From positions 1 through 15,264 of the forward strand of contig JAGYJO010000014.1 in the NCBI GenBank assembly GCA_018402095.1: 15,264 nucleotides of DNA. The letters run 5' to 3'. The notes under the pieces are model-generated. The model was not told where the DNA came from. It did no database searches and saw only the letters and a program-made list of their open reading frames with translations. The stretch comes from a bacterium. Its GTDB lineage: Bacteria > Margulisbacteria > Marinamargulisbacteria > SXXA01. Of this stretch, positions 12,149 to 15,264 are shown piece by piece; positions within the stretch are counted from its first letter, which is position 1; each line of letters opens with the position of its first letter. The position numbers and the translations under genes are program-made.

Positions 12149-12940
12149 TTAAAAACTAAAAACAGACTTTTTTGTATTTCGCAAAACCCCATCCTCTTTT
12201 TTCGAAAGACGAATAGGTTCTTTTTGACGACGAAACTCGTGTTTCAATCCGCCCTCAGGCGTCCGAAGCATCAATTCATCTAGGTTGGCCGAGTTGGCCT
12301 GTTTGAGCCATATCAAGCCATTGTATTCATAGAGACGTCCATTCCCAGTGCCTGACAGCTGCAACCCTTGGCCAATGGCTTCCCACGACATATCAAACAA
12401 ACCTTGCGATGAAACATGAAATTCCGCACAATATTCGCCAATACACATACCAAAATCCGACAGACCCCAGTCGCTAACAGGCTCAAAGCGATCTTTGTAC
12501 CCCAAATACACATCCAAACACCAACCCAAAGGCTTTAGCGTCAATGGATCCAGTACAAAAGACCACTGACCATTACTCCCCGTATAGGTTGGACGAACAC
12601 GGGTACCCGCCATCAAAGACGTGACTTCACGTGCATTTTCAGTCGGTGACACGTACACGGTGACATCTGAAGTCAGTAGTACAAACTGGACATCTCTTTC
12701 TTCAAAAAAAGCATTCACAGTCGCCTTAGGGTACTCAGGTTTCCCCTCAGGATAATAGATATCGCGACTACGCCCTGCGCTCCATACGGAAAAACCATCC
12801 ATATATTGGTAAAATGATGTAAAGTAGGGGCCAGCAACAGGCATCTGTGGCAAAACAAACCGCCCTGGTATCAAGACGATCACAAAGAGAAAAAGAAGAA
12901 CGAGAACGACCCTTTTTGTTTTTTTTGAGAGATTCAACAT
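12149..12940 (-). CDS. Membrane-anchored protein with SH3-like domain
   Basis: A 263-residue protein with a lysine-rich start and one N-terminal transmembrane or uncleaved signal segment (about 10-27, RVVLVLLFLFVIVLIPG). The rest is expected outside the cytoplasm. A central stretch VTVYVSPTENAREVTSLMAGTRVRPTYTGSNGQW...LGWCLDVYLGY resembles a bacterial SH3 (SH3b) domain. A later beta-rich part contains GLFDMSWEAIGQGLQLSGTGNGRLYEYNGLIWLK. SH3b domains often bind peptidoglycan or other envelope partners; the partner here is unknown. The ATG at 12940 is chosen because it puts the hydrophobic segment at the N-terminus; ATG 12961 is an alternative, and the frame stays open to 13093 by overlapping the divergent gene. 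The start lies 33 nt from that gene's start, and the end is 33 nt before enolase. Confidence 0.7.
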   Translation of the reverse strand: MLNLSKKTKRVVLVLLFLFVIVLIPGRFVLPQMPVAGPYFTSFYQYMDGFSVWSAGRSRDIYYPEGKPEYPKATVNAFFEERDVQFVLLTSDVTVYVSPTENAREVTSLMAGTRVRPTYTGSNGQWSFVLDPLTLKPLGWCLDVYLGYKDRFEPVSDWGLSDFGMCIGEYCAEFHVSSQGLFDMSWEAIGQGLQLSGTGNGRLYEYNGLIWLKQANSANLDELMLRTPEGGLKHEFRRQKEPIRLSKKEDGVLRNTKKSVFSF

Positions 12941-12973
12941 AATTACTGGGGATATTATCATGGGGTGATACAC

Positions 12974-14635
12974 ATGAGTAGAGTACAACTTTTCAGCAAG
13001 ACGCCGGGTCTTGCGCAGACAACACAACACATCGTACAAACAGCAAAAAAACTCATTTTTGTGATTTTGCTTGGCGTATTCGGCGTTTACCAACCACTAC
13101 ACGCAGACACATTGGCCTTTTACGGTGCGTATATCGACATCCCTCACGACTGGGAAGCGCTCGACACCCCCACCCCAAACGAACGTTATTTTTTGAGCCA
13201 AGACAACTCCGCCACCCTCAATATCGCCTATTACCAAGCAGAAGAATTAACCAGTGTGAATGCACTTGCACAATACCAAGTCGTCTCCCGTTTTGAAGGA
13301 TGGATGTCCATGCTTGATCGCCCGGCAAAGCCCGAAGAACTCAGCCGGGTACATGCAAATGATGGCCGCGTCATCGTCTATGGCCGACAAAGCATCAGCA
13401 ACACCAATAAAATCAAAAACGATATCGTCGGAGAATATTACTACTTTGTCAGTCCAAACGTCGGTTATGTGGTTTCAATTGAAACCACGCCTGGGTACTG
13501 GAAAGAACAGCAGCAAACATTCAGAAATATCGTAGATAGCTTCGGAATAGGCCAAACCCCCGCCCCCATCCAGAGACCGCTACCAGACCCAAAAATGCCC
13601 AGCATCTGGACCAGTGACTTATTTCGTCGTAGCAGCGAAAAAAACCATCAAAAACTCGATATCAAAAACCCTATCAAGCGCCAACACCGCATCCCACTCA
13701 ATACCCCGGAAATAGGAAGTCCACATAGCTGGGCACTTTCTGGCAACAACCTCTACGTTCAATTCGAGAAATACCTGACATGCATAGATACCTTATCCAA
13801 AAAAGTCGGTTGGACATTTCAAGTACCAGGAACGGCACTTTCTCCTATTTGGGATTACAGAGGCATTCTGTATATGGTACGCCGCACAAATAGCGACACC
13901 TTTTTATTTGCAATACAGCCCGATTCTGGCGGGGTTCTCTTTTCCGAAAATCTCGGCCAAAATATCACCAGCGCAATAGGTTCTGGCAAAACCGTAAGTA
14001 TGATTAAGTCTGGCAAACTCATCACATTCGACATCGACACACACACGACAACTCAGAGCGATATCGAGGCCGACACACTTTTTGTGACCAACAAAACGAA
14101 TACATCCGCAAAAGGAAACCAATTCCGAACGGCGGATAACAACATCCACTTTCGACTGCCACCAACGTCTATTATCGATACAAAAAACACACTTTATGCA
14201 GGACTAGCATCTCCAGGCGAATCAGGTATAGAGGCCTTCTCCAAACAACAACGCAGATCGCTCTGGCACATGACACTGGGAGCTTACAGCATCACACAAC
14301 CGCCCATTTTGCGTGACGACACATTGACGGTCTTTGTCACAGATACAACCCGGCACCAGTTGTTACGTTTTGACACACAAACGGGCCGCCTTCTCCAAAG
14401 GATAGAGCTTCCCTATCCCGTTGAATCCACGCGACCGTTTGACAATGGCATATATATACAATTTAGAGACAGTGACCAAGACTATTCCGGGTGGTTTTCT
14501 TGGGACACCACAGACGTCAGCACACCCACGCCATCACAACAGGGGAACGGCTGGGTTACATCGCCTCAAGGCGCATGGATTCTCGCCATGGATATAGACG
14601 CCCTTGTTTTGAAAGATGTTAATTTCATAAAATAA
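12974..14635 (+). CDS. Secreted protein with N-terminal PsbP/DUF1795-like region and PQQ-type propeller repeats
   Basis: A 553-residue protein with a long signal peptide ending near residue 44 (KKLIFVILLGVFGVYQPLHA). Residues about 46-190 resemble DUF1795/PsbP-like domains: DTLAFYGAYIDIPHDWEAL at the start and VGEYYYFVSPNVGYVVSIETTPGYWKEQQQTFRNIVDSF at the end. After a proline-rich linker, the C-terminal half contains repeats of beta-propeller character (LYVQFEKYLTCIDTLSKKVGWTFQVPG, ILYMVRR...LFAIQPDSGG, LLRFDTQTGRLLQRIELP). These suggest a PQQ-like or BamB-like propeller, probably a scaffold rather than an enzyme. The ATG at 12974 follows GGGGTGAT; an in-frame GTG at 12965 is close by. It is divergent from the SH3-like gene. 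The domain calls are from pattern only and need a profile search. Confidence 0.65.
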   Translation: MSRVQLFSKTPGLAQTTQHIVQTAKKLIFVILLGVFGVYQPLHADTLAFYGAYIDIPHDWEALDTPTPNERYFLSQDNSATLNIAYYQAEELTSVNALAQYQVVSRFEGWMSMLDRPAKPEELSRVHANDGRVIVYGRQSISNTNKIKNDIVGEYYYFVSPNVGYVVSIETTPGYWKEQQQTFRNIVDSFGIGQTPAPIQRPLPDPKMPSIWTSDLFRRSSEKNHQKLDIKNPIKRQHRIPLNTPEIGSPHSWALSGNNLYVQFEKYLTCIDTLSKKVGWTFQVPGTALSPIWDYRGILYMVRRTNSDTFLFAIQPDSGGVLFSENLGQNITSAIGSGKTVSMIKSGKLITFDIDTHTTTQSDIEADTLFVTNKTNTSAKGNQFRTADNNIHFRLPPTSIIDTKNTLYAGLASPGESGIEAFSKQQRRSLWHMTLGAYSITQPPILRDDTLTVFVTDTTRHQLLRFDTQTGRLLQRIELPYPVESTRPFDNGIYIQFRDSDQDYSGWFSWDTTDVSTPTPSQQGNGWVTSPQGAWILAMDIDALVLKDVNFIK

Positions 14636-14641
14636 AAAACA

Positions 14642-14671
14642 TTGACGTTGCATTTATTTTAAGAGTAATCT
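14642..14671 (+). promoter_or_regulatory. Candidate ssb promoter
   Basis: TTGACG (14642-14647) is followed after 18 nt by TAATCT (14666-14671), giving a start near 14678. The -35 is good and the -10 poor. If it is used, the transcript would lack the anti-Shine-Dalgarno half of the hairpin described at 14668-14710. Confidence 0.35.
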
Positions 14672-14710
14672 CCTTTGCGTTCCCAAAATTAAGAACGAAG
14701 AAAAGGAGAT
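14668..14710 (+). promoter_or_regulatory. Hairpin that can sequester the ssb ribosome binding site
   Basis: ATCTCCTTT (14668-14676) is exactly complementary to AAAGGAGAT (14702-14710), which contains the ssb Shine-Dalgarno site. The stem continues inward with CGTTC (14678-14682) and GAACG (14693-14697) after a 1-nt versus 4-nt internal loop, closing on a 10-nt loop. In a transcript reading through from the upstream gene this would mask the ribosome site. Confidence 0.5.
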
Positions 14711-14713
14711 ATT

Positions 14714-15091
14714 ATGGCATTTGCATACAACCAAACCACATTGGTAGGACGACTGATTCGAGACCCAGATCTCAAAAAAATATCGGCTACCGTGAGCAAG
14801 CTCTATTTTGTTCTCGCGGTAAGTCGCGGCTACAAAAAAGAAGACGGCGACACAGGTGCTGACTTCATTCCCATTTGCATCTGGGGAAAAACAGCTGAGA
14901 TCGGCATGCAGTTATTAAAAAAAGGATCGCCGGTTTTGGTCTCCGGTCGAATTCAGACGCGGCACTACGAAAAAGACCAGACCAAGCATTTCATCACTGA
15001 AGTCATTGCAGACAATTTCCAATTGCTGGAAAAGAAAACTGACTCAGACGACGATGACGCTATCGACACGATGGAGACACTAACACACTAA
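14714..15091 (+). CDS. ssb: Single-stranded DNA-binding protein
   Basis: A 125-residue SSB that coats single-stranded DNA during replication and repair. The OB-fold covers about residues 5-108, beginning NQTTLVGRLIRDPDLK and including ADFIPICIWGKTAE and LLKKGSPVLVSGRIQTRHY. The short tail is acidic (DSDDDDAID) but continues TMETLTH and lacks the terminal DDDIPF-like tip through which typical bacterial SSBs bind partner proteins. The ATG follows AAGGAG at 14703-14708. The gene stands without the ribosomal-protein neighbours (rpsF, rpsR) often found with ssb, so it may be a second, specialised SSB; a main copy could lie elsewhere. Confidence 0.93.
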   Translation: MAFAYNQTTLVGRLIRDPDLKKISATVSKLYFVLAVSRGYKKEDGDTGADFIPICIWGKTAEIGMQLLKKGSPVLVSGRIQTRHYEKDQTKHFITEVIADNFQLLEKKTDSDDDDAIDTMETLTH

Positions 15092-15187
15092 ACAGCGCCA
15101 AAGGGCGGGAGAGGGGGGATAGTCGAAGGCACGTATTTCCTACACTCGGGATTCAAGTAACCGCTTCCTAGAGGGAGGGGGATCGAA

Positions 15188-15259
15188 CCCTTCGAGAAAC
15201 CTCAGGGACCACCCTTCGAGAAACCTCAGGGACCACCCTTCGAGAAACCTCAGGGACCA
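15188..15259 (+). repeat. Three perfect 24-bp tandem repeats
   Basis: A 24-bp unit beginning CCCTTCGAGAAACCTCAGGG and ending ACCA occurs three times without a mismatch (15188-15211, 15212-15235, 15236-15259). Each unit has weak inner symmetry (CCCT near one end and AGGG near the other). The array stops 5 nt before the window edge, so more copies outside are possible. It resembles short, imperfectly palindromic intergenic repeats known from many bacterial genomes. Confidence 0.9.
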
Positions 15260-15264
15260 GCGAC

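Noticed and set aside
15176..15192. Minus-strand GGGTTCGATCCCC resembling a tRNA T-arm
   Set aside because: The T-stem has a mismatch, the region 5' of it on the minus strand is the 24-bp repeat array, and no matching acceptor, D-arm or anticodon arm is present.
15188..15259. CRISPR array
   Set aside because: The three 24-bp units are directly adjacent with no spacers, and no cas genes are present.

Overview
The window reads as an ordinary bacterial chromosome segment (moderate GC, densely packed genes, Shine-Dalgarno starts) interrupted by one AT-rich accessory patch. No rRNA or tRNA fixes the taxonomy. A transmembrane PASTA-type kinase-like protein, periplasmic YceI and propeller-type secreted proteins, a short GGQ release-factor-like protein and an eno-ftsB-S1 cluster would fit a diderm such as a spirochaete. 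That placement is a low-confidence inference from gene content, not a demonstrated result.

Layout. (1) 1-1400: a MarR regulator with a perfect palindrome over its start region, a 123-bp nested-palindrome intergenic element, then a secreted YceI lipid-binding protein. Three back-to-back hairpins lie between yceI and the convergent next operon. (2) 1410-3509, minus strand: an AGCS-type sodium:amino-acid symporter followed by a short-chain dehydrogenase. (3) 3627-7971, plus strand: a short RF-1-domain (GGQ) protein, then a tightly packed set: a PASTA-domain pseudokinase, a bifunctional RibD whose deaminase zinc histidine is replaced by tyrosine, and PurC overlapping RibD by 4 nt. The set ends in a strong hairpin. 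(4) 7972-10110: accessory patch. It holds an inverted-repeat element with a decayed reading frame, an 83-codon orphan, a 16-bp-stem hairpin, and two AT-rich orphan genes with strong ribosome binding sites. The patch is closed by a 42-bp perfect palindrome. (5) 10124-12940, minus strand: a housekeeping and envelope operon read as anchored SH3-like protein, enolase, FtsB/DivIC-like protein, S1-domain protein. (6) 12974-15091, plus strand: a secreted two-part protein (mixed N-terminal domain plus beta-propeller-like repeats), then a single-stranded DNA-binding protein whose leader can fold over its ribosome binding site. (7) 15188-15259: three perfect 24-bp tandem repeats at the window edge.

The most unusual items are the degenerate kinase joined to riboflavin and purine genes, the H-to-Y change in the RibD deaminase motif, the hairpin-bounded island of two orphan genes, the SD-sequestering ssb leader, and the nested palindromic element downstream of marR.
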